Of a stretch of 64,000 nt of DNA, positions 16,501 through 24,274 are shown piece by piece (position 1 is the stretch's first letter; every line of letters begins with the position of its first letter). The stretch lies in NCBI GenBank assembly GCA_017395045.1, contig JAFPWG010000011.1, positions 62,001-126,000 of the forward strand. Direction: 5' to 3'. The notes beneath the pieces were generated by a model, which had not been told where the DNA came from, made no database searches, and saw nothing but the letters and a program-made list of their open reading frames with translations. The position numbers and the translations under genes are program-made. The stretch comes from Bacteroidales bacterium. GTDB lineage: Bacteria; Bacteroidota; Bacteroidia; Bacteroidales; UBA932.

Positions 16501-17445
16501 ATGGAACAGGAAGTTCAAATCATCAACAGCAGCGAGGCCCTCGAAGCCCTGAACCGGTCCGACATCGACATTCAGGTCCAGACGGCCATGCGCTACCCCA
16601 AGCACTCCACGCCCGACCAGATTAACTTTGCGCTCGTCAAGGCCGAGAGCTTCGCCCTCGTCGATTCCGAGACCGCCGAGAGCTGCTTCTATCGCCTGGA
16701 GCGCGAAGACAAGAAGACGGGCCAGAAGTCCATCATCGAGGGCCCTTCCATTCGCCTTGCCGAAATCATTGCGAACAGCTGGGGCAACATCAGAATTGCC
16801 ACCCGCATCGTCGGCAACGACGGCAAGTTCATCACCGCGCAGGGCGCGTGCCACGACCTCGAAAGCAACGTCATCCAGGTGGTGGAAGTCAAGCGCTCCA
16901 TCTGCACCTCGAAGGGCTTCACCTTCTCGGCTGACATGCAGGTCGTCACCGGCAACGCCGCCGCGTCCATCGCACGCCGCAACGCCATTCTGGCCGTGAT
17001 TCCGCAGGCCATCTTCAAGAACCTGTACGCGAAAATCAAGACCAAGGCCATCGGCGACGTGCAGAACAACCTCGAAAACCGCCGGGCGAAGATGCTCAAG
17101 ACCTATGCGCTCGCTGGTGTCAATTCCGAAATGCTCTGCAAGCATCTGGGCGTGCAGGCGGTCGATGACATCACCGCTGAAATGGTCGTGAACCTCGCAA
17201 GTCTTTGGAACGCCCTGCGGGACGGCCAGACCACCATCGAAGAGACCTTCAAGAAACCCGCCGCCGAAGCTGCCGCCGCCCAGAAGGTGCGCGAGAAGAA
17301 TGCAGCGGCCAAGGACCGCATCGCCGCCAGCGCCGCCGGTGCCAGGGCGAAGACTTCCACGGCCCCCGTCCCCGCCGAAGAGGACCTGCCGCCCGCACCG
17401 GGCGAAATCGACCCCGAGACCGGCGAAGTTATCCAACAGGGGTAA
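16501..17445 (+). CDS. Candidate single-strand annealing recombination protein
   Basis: The 314-residue protein precedes a YqaJ-type exonuclease by two genes, which is the usual partner arrangement of RecT/Erf-type annealing proteins. Visible segments include 'LEREDKKTGQKSIIEGPSIR', 'NAILAVIPQAIFK' and an Ala/Lys-rich, acidic C-terminal tail ending 'DLPPAPGEIDPETGEVIQQG'. An acidic flexible tail on an Ala-rich linker is common in SSAP and SSB-like proteins, where it binds partners. The family assignment is by context and general look only; I do not recognise a specific Pfam family. The TAATG junction couples it to the next gene. Confidence 0.5.
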   Translation: MEQEVQIINSSEALEALNRSDIDIQVQTAMRYPKHSTPDQINFALVKAESFALVDSETAESCFYRLEREDKKTGQKSIIEGPSIRLAEIIANSWGNIRIATRIVGNDGKFITAQGACHDLESNVIQVVEVKRSICTSKGFTFSADMQVVTGNAAASIARRNAILAVIPQAIFKNLYAKIKTKAIGDVQNNLENRRAKMLKTYALAGVNSEMLCKHLGVQAVDDITAEMVVNLASLWNALRDGQTTIEETFKKPAAEAAAAQKVREKNAAAKDRIAASAAGARAKTSTAPVPAEEDLPPAPGEIDPETGEVIQQG

Positions 17446-17681
17446 TGGCGCGGCTTGATATCGAAAGGCAGCACCGTCTGGAGCCTGAACGGGTCGCCTA
17501 CGCGAAAAAGAAGCTCGCCGCCCTGGGCTTTACGGTCACAGAGCACAACGGCAATGAGCTGCGCTTCCAGCACAAGGGCCACGAAGTCAAATTCTACCCT
17601 TACAGCGGCTGGGCAACCGGGGCGACCATTCAGGACGGGCGCGGGCTGCGTCACCTGTTAGACCAAATCAATTCCAAATAA
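17445..17681 (+). CDS. Small protein between the recombination genes
   Basis: Start ATG at 17445 overlaps the previous stop by one base (TAATG). The 78-residue product has a charged helix (RVAYAKKKLAALGF), then a beta-rich half ('FQHKGHEVKFYPYSGW', ending 'GRGLRHLLDQINSK'). No recognised function. Similar tiny genes often sit inside phage recombination modules. Confidence 0.55.
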   Translation: MARLDIERQHRLEPERVAYAKKKLAALGFTVTEHNGNELRFQHKGHEVKFYPYSGWATGATIQDGRGLRHLLDQINSK

Positions 17682-17700
17682 CCTACAAACAAACAAGAAG

Positions 17701-18645
17701 ATGAGTGTACAAATTATTCGTTACAAGGACCGGGCAGAATGGCTCGAAGGCCGCAAGGGGGGCATAGGCTCTTCCGAAGTCGGCACCATCCTGGGGGCTA
17801 ACCCCTGGGAAACACCTTACCAACTCTGGAGGCGCAAGAAGGGCATAGACCCGCCCAAGGAAGAGAACTTCTATATGAAGGCCGGGCACTACCTCGAAGA
17901 TGCCGTGGCGCGTTTCTACGCCGATTCCACGGGCGTTGAAATCATCAAGCGCAGCGCCGAAGACTTCCTTATCGTGAACAGCCTGCGCGAGTACCTGCGT
18001 GTGTCGCCTGACCGCACCTTCTGGTTGCCCAACATGACCCGCAACGAGGCCAATAAGGGCATACTGGAATGCAAGACCACCCAGCTGCCCGTCGATGCCG
18101 ACAGCATACCGCAGCACTGGTACTGCCAGCTCCAGTGGCAGCTTGGAACCGCAGAGAAGGACACCGGGGCGCTCGCCTGGCTCACGCAGGGCCGCGACTT
18201 CGGCTTTGTCAACTACGATTTCGATTCCGATTTCTTCAAGTTCATGCTCGAAGAGGTCGATAAGTTCTGGACCGACTACATCATCGGCGACGCTGTGCCT
18301 GAAAATATGAGCGTGGAAGACGTGATGATTCGCGCACCCCGCTCCGCAAAGGGCAAGAGCATCGAGGCCACCGAAGAGATTTCTACCGTCGCCGCCCAGC
18401 TGGTCGAGGCCAAGGCCGCAGAGAAAGCCGCCAAGGACGCTTCCAGCGAGCTGGCCGACAAGCTGAAGCTCTTCATGGGTGATGCTGAGGTCTTGACCTA
18501 CAAGGGTCAGACCCTCGCCACGTGGAAGTCCAATAAGGACAAGACTTTCTTCGACCTCGACGGCTTCGCCGCCAAGCACCCGAAGATGGCTGAAGAGTTC
18601 ACCAAGACCGGCCCCGGCGACCGTCGTTTCCTCCTGAAGAATTAG
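17701..18645 (+). CDS. YqaJ-like (lambda exonuclease family) recombinase nuclease
   Basis: The 314-residue protein has the YqaJ/lambda Exo PD-(D/E)xK fold: 'GGIGSSEVGTILGANPWETP' (the conserved G.S.....G.....P.....W), 'EDAVARFYADSTG', and the catalytic core 'NKGILECKTT' (ExK) preceded by 'VSPDRTFW'. 'WYCQLQWQL' is the conserved QxQ helix. It resects linear double-stranded DNA 5' to 3' for phage recombination with the annealing protein. The C-terminal third is helical and Ala/Lys-rich. The leader aaacaaacaagaag directly precedes the ATG. Confidence 0.88.
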   Translation: MSVQIIRYKDRAEWLEGRKGGIGSSEVGTILGANPWETPYQLWRRKKGIDPPKEENFYMKAGHYLEDAVARFYADSTGVEIIKRSAEDFLIVNSLREYLRVSPDRTFWLPNMTRNEANKGILECKTTQLPVDADSIPQHWYCQLQWQLGTAEKDTGALAWLTQGRDFGFVNYDFDSDFFKFMLEEVDKFWTDYIIGDAVPENMSVEDVMIRAPRSAKGKSIEATEEISTVAAQLVEAKAAEKAAKDASSELADKLKLFMGDAEVLTYKGQTLATWKSNKDKTFFDLDGFAAKHPKMAEEFTKTGPGDRRFLLKN

Positions 18646-18650
18646 GCGCT

Positions 18651-18824
18651 ATGTACATGATAAGCAACCGGCACCGCGACGAGCTCATTTCCATGCTCAC
18701 GGCCTTCTACAGCGAGGGCCGTCCGGCTCACGAAGAGGGCTACAAGCTGCACAACCTGCGCCGCCGCGCCCGGTTACTTGCTAATGCGTTTGAGAAGAAA
18801 AAGCCAATGGAAGAAGAGAAGTAG
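18651..18824 (+). CDS. Small early protein between exonuclease and replication genes
   Basis: A 57-residue basic, helical protein (MYMISNRHRDELISMLTAFY ... ending KKKPMEEEK) begins 5 bp after the exonuclease stop and ends 2 bp before the replication gene. Tight packing supports it as real. Unknown function. Confidence 0.55.
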   Translation: MYMISNRHRDELISMLTAFYSEGRPAHEEGYKLHNLRRRARLLANAFEKKKPMEEEK

Positions 18825-18826
18825 CC

Positions 18827-19819
18827 ATGTCTGTAGGCGGTTGGATAAAGCTCTACCGGAAGTTGCGTAATTGGGAGTGGTACACCGATTCCAGAATGGT
18901 GCATCTGCTCGTCCATCTTCTGCTCTCTGCCAATATCGAAGAGCGGAAGTGGAGGGGCATAACCCTGAAACGCGGCCAGCTCGCGACCACCGTGGCAGAG
19001 CTCTCGAAAGAGACCAACATTTCCACCAAAATTGTCCGCACGGCTCTTGATAGGTTCGTAGATGGGCAGATAATAGGCAAACAACCGACAAACAAATATA
19101 CTATTATAACTATTTGTAATTTCGATAGTTACCAGTCCAAGGAAGAGGGCGAAGGGCAAACAAACGGCAATCAAAGGGCAGACAGAGGGCAAACAGATGG
19201 CAAACAAAGGGCAAACGCATCTACAGAAGAAGGGGAAGAAGGTATTAAAAGGGAAGAAGGTATTACAACAATAACAACAACTGTTCTTAATAATAATATT
19301 CCGCACGCCCCCGCGCACGCACGCGAGAAGGTTGACTTTCTGGCGCTGCCCGAAGAGCAGCAGCAGAGCGAGCGTGCCGCCTTCTTCGCCTCCTTCTACT
19401 GGGCGAATATCTGGCGACCGGCCAAAGAGGTTGAGAAGTTCATCAGGAAGAATCAGGGCAAGGGCTGGCGCTCCGGCGACGTGGTTTTCGACACCCCGGC
19501 CCAGCGGCTCGCGCTCGCTGGCATGTGGGCACAGGACGACCGCTGCCCCAAGGACCGCGACAAATACATTTCCGTTCTCCGGCAGATTTACGACGGCCTG
19601 CTGAAGCTGCGCCCCGACCTCGCCCCGCTCTGCATCGACGACCGCAACGGCATCGAGTTCCTGCAAGGTTCCGACACCGTGGTACTGCACTACCCCAAGG
19701 GCCTGGTCGCCTACTTCAAGGAAGATGAAACCGGCGCGGCCATCGTCCGCAACGCCATCAACCCAAACCTGAAGATTGAGTTTTCCGGCAAGATAATGCC
19801 CCGCACATCATTCAAATGA
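18827..19819 (+). CDS. Phage replication initiator/replisome organiser-like protein
   Basis: The N-terminal about 110 residues look like a winged-helix replication domain ('GWIKLYRKLRNWEWYTD', 'LKRGQLATTVAELSKETNIS', 'VRTALDRFVDGQII'), as in DnaD-like and other phage replication proteins. A low-complexity Gln/Asn/Lys-rich linker follows (about 105-160), then a helical C-terminal domain ('KEVEKFIRKNQGKGWRSGDV', 'DKYISVLRQIYDGLLKLRPD'). The linker DNA carries 11-bp iterons and an AT-rich tract, so the gene probably contains the replication origin, as lambda O does. It overlaps the next gene by 4 bp. Confidence 0.7.
   Translation: MSVGGWIKLYRKLRNWEWYTDSRMVHLLVHLLLSANIEERKWRGITLKRGQLATTVAELSKETNISTKIVRTALDRFVDGQIIGKQPTNKYTIITICNFDSYQSKEEGEGQTNGNQRADRGQTDGKQRANASTEEGEEGIKREEGITTITTTVLNNNIPHAPAHAREKVDFLALPEEQQQSERAAFFASFYWANIWRPAKEVEKFIRKNQGKGWRSGDVVFDTPAQRLALAGMWAQDDRCPKDRDKYISVLRQIYDGLLKLRPDLAPLCIDDRNGIEFLQGSDTVVLHYPKGLVAYFKEDETGAAIVRNAINPNLKIEFSGKIMPRTSFK
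19065..19097 (+). repeat. Iteron array 1 (three 11-bp units)
   Basis: Three contiguous 11-bp units, ggcagataata, ggcaaacaacc and gacaaacaaat, share the GGCAAACAA-type core of array 2. They sit inside the replication gene upstream of an AT-rich stretch (19093-19135). The units are degenerate, so confidence is lower than for array 2. Confidence 0.55.
19155..19220 (+). repeat. Iteron array 2 (six 11-bp units), candidate replication origin
   Basis: Six exact-period 11-bp direct repeats start at 19155, 19166, 19177, 19188, 19199 and 19210, with consensus GGCAAACAAAG. Since 11 is not a multiple of 3, the repetition is a DNA property and not a protein repeat. An AT-rich region (about 19234-19302, with TTAATAATAATATT) follows, as expected of an unwinding element. 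Together with array 1 this resembles the origin embedded in lambda gene O. Confidence 0.72.
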
Positions 19820-20088
19820 CACCGCAACAGACAGAACTGCTCCAGGCGCTTGAAGACATCAGGCGAGAGAGGACCGAAAAACGCCGCTTCCCGACGTTCG
19901 GCCTGTCCGTCTGGGTAACTCCACGCCTGAAGCCCGAAAACCGCGCCAGACTGCCCGAAACGGCCCGAGAACTGGAAAATCTGGGCCGCATCAGGACCGG
20001 CCAGACACTCAACGATATCTACTACGAACTTTTGGAAGAGCCGCAGGCCCCGGCCTCCACCCTCTTCCCTGAACAGGAAACAGATTAA
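19816..20088 (+). CDS. Small early protein, unknown function
   Basis: This 90-residue charged protein overlaps the replication gene by 4 bp and ends 14 bp before ssb. It has an N-terminal helix (QTELLQALEDIRRERTEKRR) and an acidic tail ending FPEQETD, loosely like an SSB-type acidic tip. Its placement suggests a replication role such as helicase loading or SSB interaction, but no domain is recognised. Confidence 0.55.
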   Translation: MTPQQTELLQALEDIRRERTEKRRFPTFGLSVWVTPRLKPENRARLPETARELENLGRIRTGQTLNDIYYELLEEPQAPASTLFPEQETD

Positions 20089-20102
20089 AACACACCGCAA
20101 CA

Positions 20103-20615
20103 ATGGCAAGCATCAATCAGGTAATGCTTCTCGGAAACGTCGGCAAGGAGCCGACGGTCCGCTACCTCGAAAACAACAGCAAGGTGGCGATGTTCTCCCT
20201 CGCCACCACCGAATACTACAAGGATAAGCAGGGCCAGCGTCAGGAAGTGACCGAATGGCACAGCATCGTCGCCTTCGGCACCTTCGCCACCGTCACGGAA
20301 AACTACGTCCACAAGGGTACGCAGGTCTGCATCATCGGCAAGCTGCGCACCCGCGAATACGAGCAGAACGGACAGCGGAAATGGACTACCGAGGTCGTGG
20401 TCCAGAACCTCCAGCTGTGTGGCTCCAGGCAGGAACTCCAAGCCGCCGGAATGATAAACACCGCCCGCCAGATGAGCGAGCAGCGCCAGCAGTACGGCCA
20501 ACCTACCGCCGCACCGGCACAGCCGCAGTTCACCCCGCAGAGCGTTTCCCAGATGGCCCAGCAGGCCGCGCCCGCTGGCTTCACCGACCCGCCGACAGAT
20601 GACCTCCCCTTCTGA
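20103..20615 (+). CDS. ssb: Single-stranded DNA-binding protein
   Basis: The 170-residue protein has a classic bacterial SSB OB fold: 'INQVMLLGNVGKEPTVRYLE', 'VAMFSLATTEYYKDKQGQRQ', 'TEWHSIVAFGTFATVTENYV' and 'GTQVCIIGKLRTREYEQNGQ'. A Gln/Pro/Ala-rich linker leads to the acidic tip 'DPPTDDLPF', which recruits replication and repair partners. It is the phage's own SSB, placed between the replication gene and the DGR target gene. Confidence 0.96.
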   Translation: MASINQVMLLGNVGKEPTVRYLENNSKVAMFSLATTEYYKDKQGQRQEVTEWHSIVAFGTFATVTENYVHKGTQVCIIGKLRTREYEQNGQRKWTTEVVVQNLQLCGSRQELQAAGMINTARQMSEQRQQYGQPTAAPAQPQFTPQSVSQMAQQAAPAGFTDPPTDDLPF

Positions 20616-20652
20616 TATCAACCTTTGTTCAACCCAATAAACCAAACAAGAA

Positions 20653-21225
20653 ATGGAATCTATCAAAATCACCCCCGAGAGCCTGTTTGAGGCTTTCCAG
20701 AAAGCGACCGACGGCGAAAAGGCCCGCCTCTGCGAACTCGTCGAGAAGTACAAGACTTGGAACGAGGACGAAATCAGGCAGGGCATTATCGAAGTCCTGA
20801 ACGGCAGCGAAAATGCCGCCGATATCCCTACCGCCTGGAGAAAGTGGCTCACACTCGCCACCGCCGCCCAGACCGCCCCGGCCGACCTCAAGCCTCGCTA
20901 CGTCGAAGGAAAGGGCATCTACGTGCCCGTCGTGGGCAAGTACCTCGCCATGCAGGACAGCTTCAACGGTGCGGAAGTGAACTGGGACAATGCCGTCAAA
21001 GAGGGCGCACCTTCCCGCGATGAGTGGTATATCATCCTCTTCTTCAAAGATGAAATCAACCGGCTCCTGCGCGAGAACGGCGGCGAAGAGCTCGATAATT
21101 GGTACTGGACCTCCACAGAGAACTCCGAGGACCACGCCTGGGTCGTCGTCGCTTCCAATGGCTACGTCGGCAGCTACGTCAAGTACTTCCAGTACTCTGT
21201 GCGGGCGTGGGCCGCATCTGAGTAA
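20653..21225 (+). CDS. DGR-diversified small C-type-lectin-like protein (VR1 target) in the early operon
   Basis: The 190-residue protein has a helical N-terminal part (about 1-80) and a C-terminal C-type-lectin/DUF1566-like domain: 'VNWDNAVKEGAPSRDEW', then 'WYWTSTENSEDHAW' and the end 'SVRAWAASE'. The last about 38 residues are encoded by VR1, which matches the phage template repeat except at 17 template-adenine positions. Twelve of fourteen Asn codons of the template have been changed, to Asp, His, Val, Val, Tyr, Gly, Ser, Tyr, Val, Tyr, Phe and Tyr. There is no signal peptide or membrane segment. Lying between ssb and the zinc-finger/helicase-methyltransferase genes, it is probably made early inside the cell, which is unusual for a DGR target. 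The ligand is unknown. Confidence 0.85.
   Translation: MESIKITPESLFEAFQKATDGEKARLCELVEKYKTWNEDEIRQGIIEVLNGSENAADIPTAWRKWLTLATAAQTAPADLKPRYVEGKGIYVPVVGKYLAMQDSFNGAEVNWDNAVKEGAPSRDEWYIILFFKDEINRLLRENGGEELDNWYWTSTENSEDHAWVVVASNGYVGSYVKYFQYSVRAWAASE
21109..21221 (+). repeat. DGR variable repeat 1 (VR1)
   Basis: The 113-bp region aligns without gaps to the template repeat at 58854-58966. I count 17 differences, each at a template A (changed to G, T or C); every template G, C and T is preserved. The last stretch (tctgtgcgggcgtgggccgc...) is identical and serves as the initiation-of-homing (IMH) side. It ends next to the stop codon of the target gene. Confidence 0.95.
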
Positions 21226-21238
21226 TTTTTGACATATC

Positions 21239-21262
21239 GCCGGGGTCGTCTCCGACCCCGGC
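21239..21262 (+). other. DGR hairpin downstream of VR1
   Basis: Perfect 10-bp stem GCCGGGGTCG / CGACCCCGGC with loop TCTC (GAGA on the other strand), 17 nt after VR1. The VR2 hairpin has the same loop and closing pairs, with compensatory changes at two stem positions. In known DGRs such a hairpin or cruciform 3' of the VR, absent at the TR, promotes target-primed mutagenic homing. Confidence 0.9.
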
Positions 21263-21277
21263 ACAACCCACAAGAAG

Positions 21278-21661
21278 ATGAAAACGCTAACAGGCATAAA
21301 GGTTTATCAGTGTGAGCACTGCGGAAAGGTATCGCTCAATGCCGGTGCGCTATCCAGGCATGAGCGCGTCTGCCACTCGAACCCTGAAAACAAACCGCAA
21401 TGCTGGGACTTCTGCGTGAACTATTCCGACACCGGGGAAAAGCAAGAGGTGTGGCTGGACGACTACCGCTCAAGCAAGGTCCCGAAGCGCAAGTGCGAGG
21501 CGAGGAAATGCTTGCTATTTACCCCGCTCTGTGCCGAATGGAAGAAAGAGCATTTGCGAAACATCGACGACGAAGACTGGCAGAAGATGCCCTCGATAGT
21601 CGAAGGATGCGAGCAGTTCAAGAATCCGGATGCAGACAAGCCTTTCCCTTGGGAAATTTAA
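21278..21661 (+). CDS. C2H2-type zinc-finger early protein
   Basis: The 127-residue protein starts with a zinc finger 'YQCEHCGKVSLNAGALSRHE' then 'RVCH' (C-x2-C-x12-H-x4-H spacing). Further Cys residues (CWDFC; CEARKC) suggest a second metal site. The rest is unrecognised. It follows the VR1 hairpin, with ACAAGAAG just before the ATG, and precedes the helicase-methyltransferase. A nucleic-acid-binding role is inferred. Confidence 0.65.
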   Translation: MKTLTGIKVYQCEHCGKVSLNAGALSRHERVCHSNPENKPQCWDFCVNYSDTGEKQEVWLDDYRSSKVPKRKCEARKCLLFTPLCAEWKKEHLRNIDDEDWQKMPSIVEGCEQFKNPDADKPFPWEI

Positions 21662-21671
21662 CACAACCGAA

Positions 21672-24272
21672 ATGAAGAAAAGAGACAAATACATTGAGTT
21701 CCTCGAAAACAAGATGGCCATCAGCTCGCAGAGCGGCTTCGAGGTCGCAGACGAAGAGCTGACACCTTCGCTGTTCCCGCACGTGAAGGACACCGTGAAA
21801 TGGGCCGTTAGGGGGGGGCGACGGGCTATATTCAGTTCCTTCGGAATGCAGAAGACCGTCACCCAGCTGGAGATTCTGCGCATCATCCTTGCCCACGAGG
21901 GCGGCTACGGGCTGATTGTCTGCCCCAAGCGCGTGGTGGTCGAGTTCATAGAGCAGTCGAAACGCTGGCTTGATATGGAAGTCCACTACGTCAGGACGAT
22001 GCAGGAAGTGAAAGCCTGCCCCACGCCTATCATGGTGACAAACTATGAGCGCGTCCGGGACGGGGAGGATGGCGTGCGCATTGACCCGGACTATTTCACT
22101 GCCACGTCCCTTGACGAGGCTTCAGTGCTCCGTGGTTATGGCACCAAGACCTTCCAAGAGTTCCTTCCCCTGTTCGCAGGCGTGAAGTACCGCTTTGTCG
22201 CCACGGCCACCCCGTCACCGAACCGCCTGAAAGAGCTAATCCACTACAGCGGCTATCTGGGCGTGATGGACACCGGGCAGGCGCTCACCCGCTTCTTCAA
22301 GCGCGACAGCACCAAGGCCAACAACCTGACCCTGTACCCCAACAAAGAACAGGAGTTCTGGCTGTGGGTCGCCACGTGGGCGCTCTTCCTCACCAAGCCC
22401 TCCGACCTCGGATATCCAGATGACGGCTACCAGCTCCCGGAGCTGCGCGTGCATGAAGAGGTCGTGAGCGTGGACCACCTTTCCGCAGGCGTGGACCAGG
22501 ACGGCCAGATGAAGATGTTTCGTGATGCCGCCCTGGGCCTCAACGCAGCCGCGAAGGAACGCCGCGATAGTATGCCGGAGAAGATTGCCCGCGTGGTCGA
22601 AATCATCAACCGGCCCGAGAACAAAGACGACCATTTCCTCCTTTGGCACGACCTCGAAGATGAGCGCCACGCCCTCTGCAAGGCCATACCCGGCTGCAAG
22701 GCCGTCTATGGCTCCCAGGACGAAGACGAAGCCGACCAGATAGTGCTGGACTTCAAGGAAGGACGGCTCAAGTACCTTGCGGCCAAGCCCGAAATGCTGG
22801 GCGAGGGCCTGAACTTCCAGTACCACTGCCACAAGGCCATCATGTTCATCGACTACCGCTTCAATGACAAGTTCCAGGCGGTCGCCCGCATCCACCGCTT
22901 CATGCAGCAGTACCCCGTGGACCTGTACCTCGTCTATGCCGAGAGCGAGCAGGAAATCTACAAGAGTTTCATGGAGAAGTGGCGGCGGCACAACGAGACC
23001 GTGGAGAAGATGGCCGGCATCGTGCGGGAATACGGCCTTTTCGGCCTCGACGTGAAGCAGAAGCTGATGCGCTACATGTTCTCCCAGAGGGAAGAGCAGA
23101 AGGGCGAGCTCTACCGGGCCATCAACAATGACAACGTACTGGAGTGCCGGAATATGGAGCCTGATTCGGTGGACCTCATCGTGACCTCGGTTCCGTTTTC
23201 CAATCACTACGAGTACACGGCCAGTTACAACGATTTCGGCTTCAACACCGACAACGACGAATTTTTCAAGCAGATGGACTTCCTGACCCCGGAGCTGATG
23301 CGCGTGCTGCGCCCGGGCCGGTTGCTCTGCGTTCATGTCAAGGACCGCGTGCTGTTCGGGAACGCCACCGGCGACGGAATGCCGACCATCGACCCCTTCA
23401 GCGATATGTGCGTGTTCCACTATATCCGTCACGGCTTCCGCTACATGGGGCGCATCACCGTTGACACCGACGTGGTGAGGGAAAACAACCAGACCTACAG
23501 GCTGGGCTATACCGAAATGCGCAAGGACGGCACCAAGATGGGCATCGGCTGTCCTGAATATGTCCTGCTGTTCCGCAAGCTGCCCACGGACACCTCCCGG
23601 GCCTACGCCGACGTTCCCGTAACCAAGCGCAAGGAAGACTACAGCCTCGCCCGCTGGCAGATTGACGCGCACGCCGACTGGAAGAGCAGCGGCAACCGGC
23701 TTCTGTCCTTCGACGATGTGCGGGGCATGGATATCGACGGCATCCGTCGCATCTTCCGCAAGTTCAGCGCCGAGCACCTGTACAGCTACGAGGACCATGT
23801 GGCCTTTGCGGAAGAGCTGGAGGCTTACGGTCGCCTGCCGAAGACGTTCATGGCCGTGGACCCGGCCAGCCATAAGGACTACATCTGGGACGACATTCTG
23901 CGCTTCCGCACCCTCAACTCGCGCCAGAGCCAGAAGGCCCTCCAGATGCACGTCTGCCCCCTTCAACTGGACCTCGTGGAGCGGCTGATTGAGCGCTACT
24001 CCAACAAGGGCGACCTCGTTTTCGACCCGTTCGGCGGCATCGCCACCGTGCCATACTGCGCCGTCAAGATGGGCCGCAGGGGCCTCTCTACGGAACTGAA
24101 TCACGACTACTGGAGGGACGGCCTCGAATACCTGCGCGAAGCAGAACAGGCGCAGCTCTCGCCGACCCTGTTCGACCTTCTGGACGATGAGCGCCAGAAC
24201 CCGCCGGAGGAAGAGCCTATCGAAATCGAGCTGGACCCGGACACCTTGGATATCATCAACAAAACCAAATAG
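21672..24272 (+). CDS. SNF2-like helicase fused to a DNA (N6/N4) methyltransferase
   Basis: The start at 21672 gives 866 residues. The N-terminal about 480 residues form an SF2/SNF2-type motor: a variant Walker A 'SSFGMQKTVTQLEIL', a DEAS box in 'TSLDEASVL', motif III 'VATATPSPN', and motif VI 'QAVARIHRFMQ'. The C-terminal half is a methyltransferase: motif IV variant 'TSVPFSNHYEY' (S-V-P-F where S-P-P-F/Y is usual) and AdoMet-binding 'VFDPFGGIATVPY', with IV before I as in beta-class enzymes. This fusion recurs in phages and may protect or mark DNA during translocation. There is no restriction endonuclease. A G8 tract (21811-21818) near the start is a potential slippage site. Confidence 0.82.
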   Translation: MKKRDKYIEFLENKMAISSQSGFEVADEELTPSLFPHVKDTVKWAVRGGRRAIFSSFGMQKTVTQLEILRIILAHEGGYGLIVCPKRVVVEFIEQSKRWLDMEVHYVRTMQEVKACPTPIMVTNYERVRDGEDGVRIDPDYFTATSLDEASVLRGYGTKTFQEFLPLFAGVKYRFVATATPSPNRLKELIHYSGYLGVMDTGQALTRFFKRDSTKANNLTLYPNKEQEFWLWVATWALFLTKPSDLGYPDDGYQLPELRVHEEVVSVDHLSAGVDQDGQMKMFRDAALGLNAAAKERRDSMPEKIARVVEIINRPENKDDHFLLWHDLEDERHALCKAIPGCKAVYGSQDEDEADQIVLDFKEGRLKYLAAKPEMLGEGLNFQYHCHKAIMFIDYRFNDKFQAVARIHRFMQQYPVDLYLVYAESEQEIYKSFMEKWRRHNETVEKMAGIVREYGLFGLDVKQKLMRYMFSQREEQKGELYRAINNDNVLECRNMEPDSVDLIVTSVPFSNHYEYTASYNDFGFNTDNDEFFKQMDFLTPELMRVLRPGRLLCVHVKDRVLFGNATGDGMPTIDPFSDMCVFHYIRHGFRYMGRITVDTDVVRENNQTYRLGYTEMRKDGTKMGIGCPEYVLLFRKLPTDTSRAYADVPVTKRKEDYSLARWQIDAHADWKSSGNRLLSFDDVRGMDIDGIRRIFRKFSAEHLYSYEDHVAFAEELEAYGRLPKTFMAVDPASHKDYIWDDILRFRTLNSRQSQKALQMHVCPLQLDLVERLIERYSNKGDLVFDPFGGIATVPYCAVKMGRRGLSTELNHDYWRDGLEYLREAEQAQLSPTLFDLLDDERQNPPEEEPIEIELDPDTLDIINKTK

Positions 24273-24274
24273 CA

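Noticed and set aside
19065..19220. CRISPR-like array
   Set aside because: Units are contiguous 11-mers without spacers and no cas genes are near; they fit iterons.
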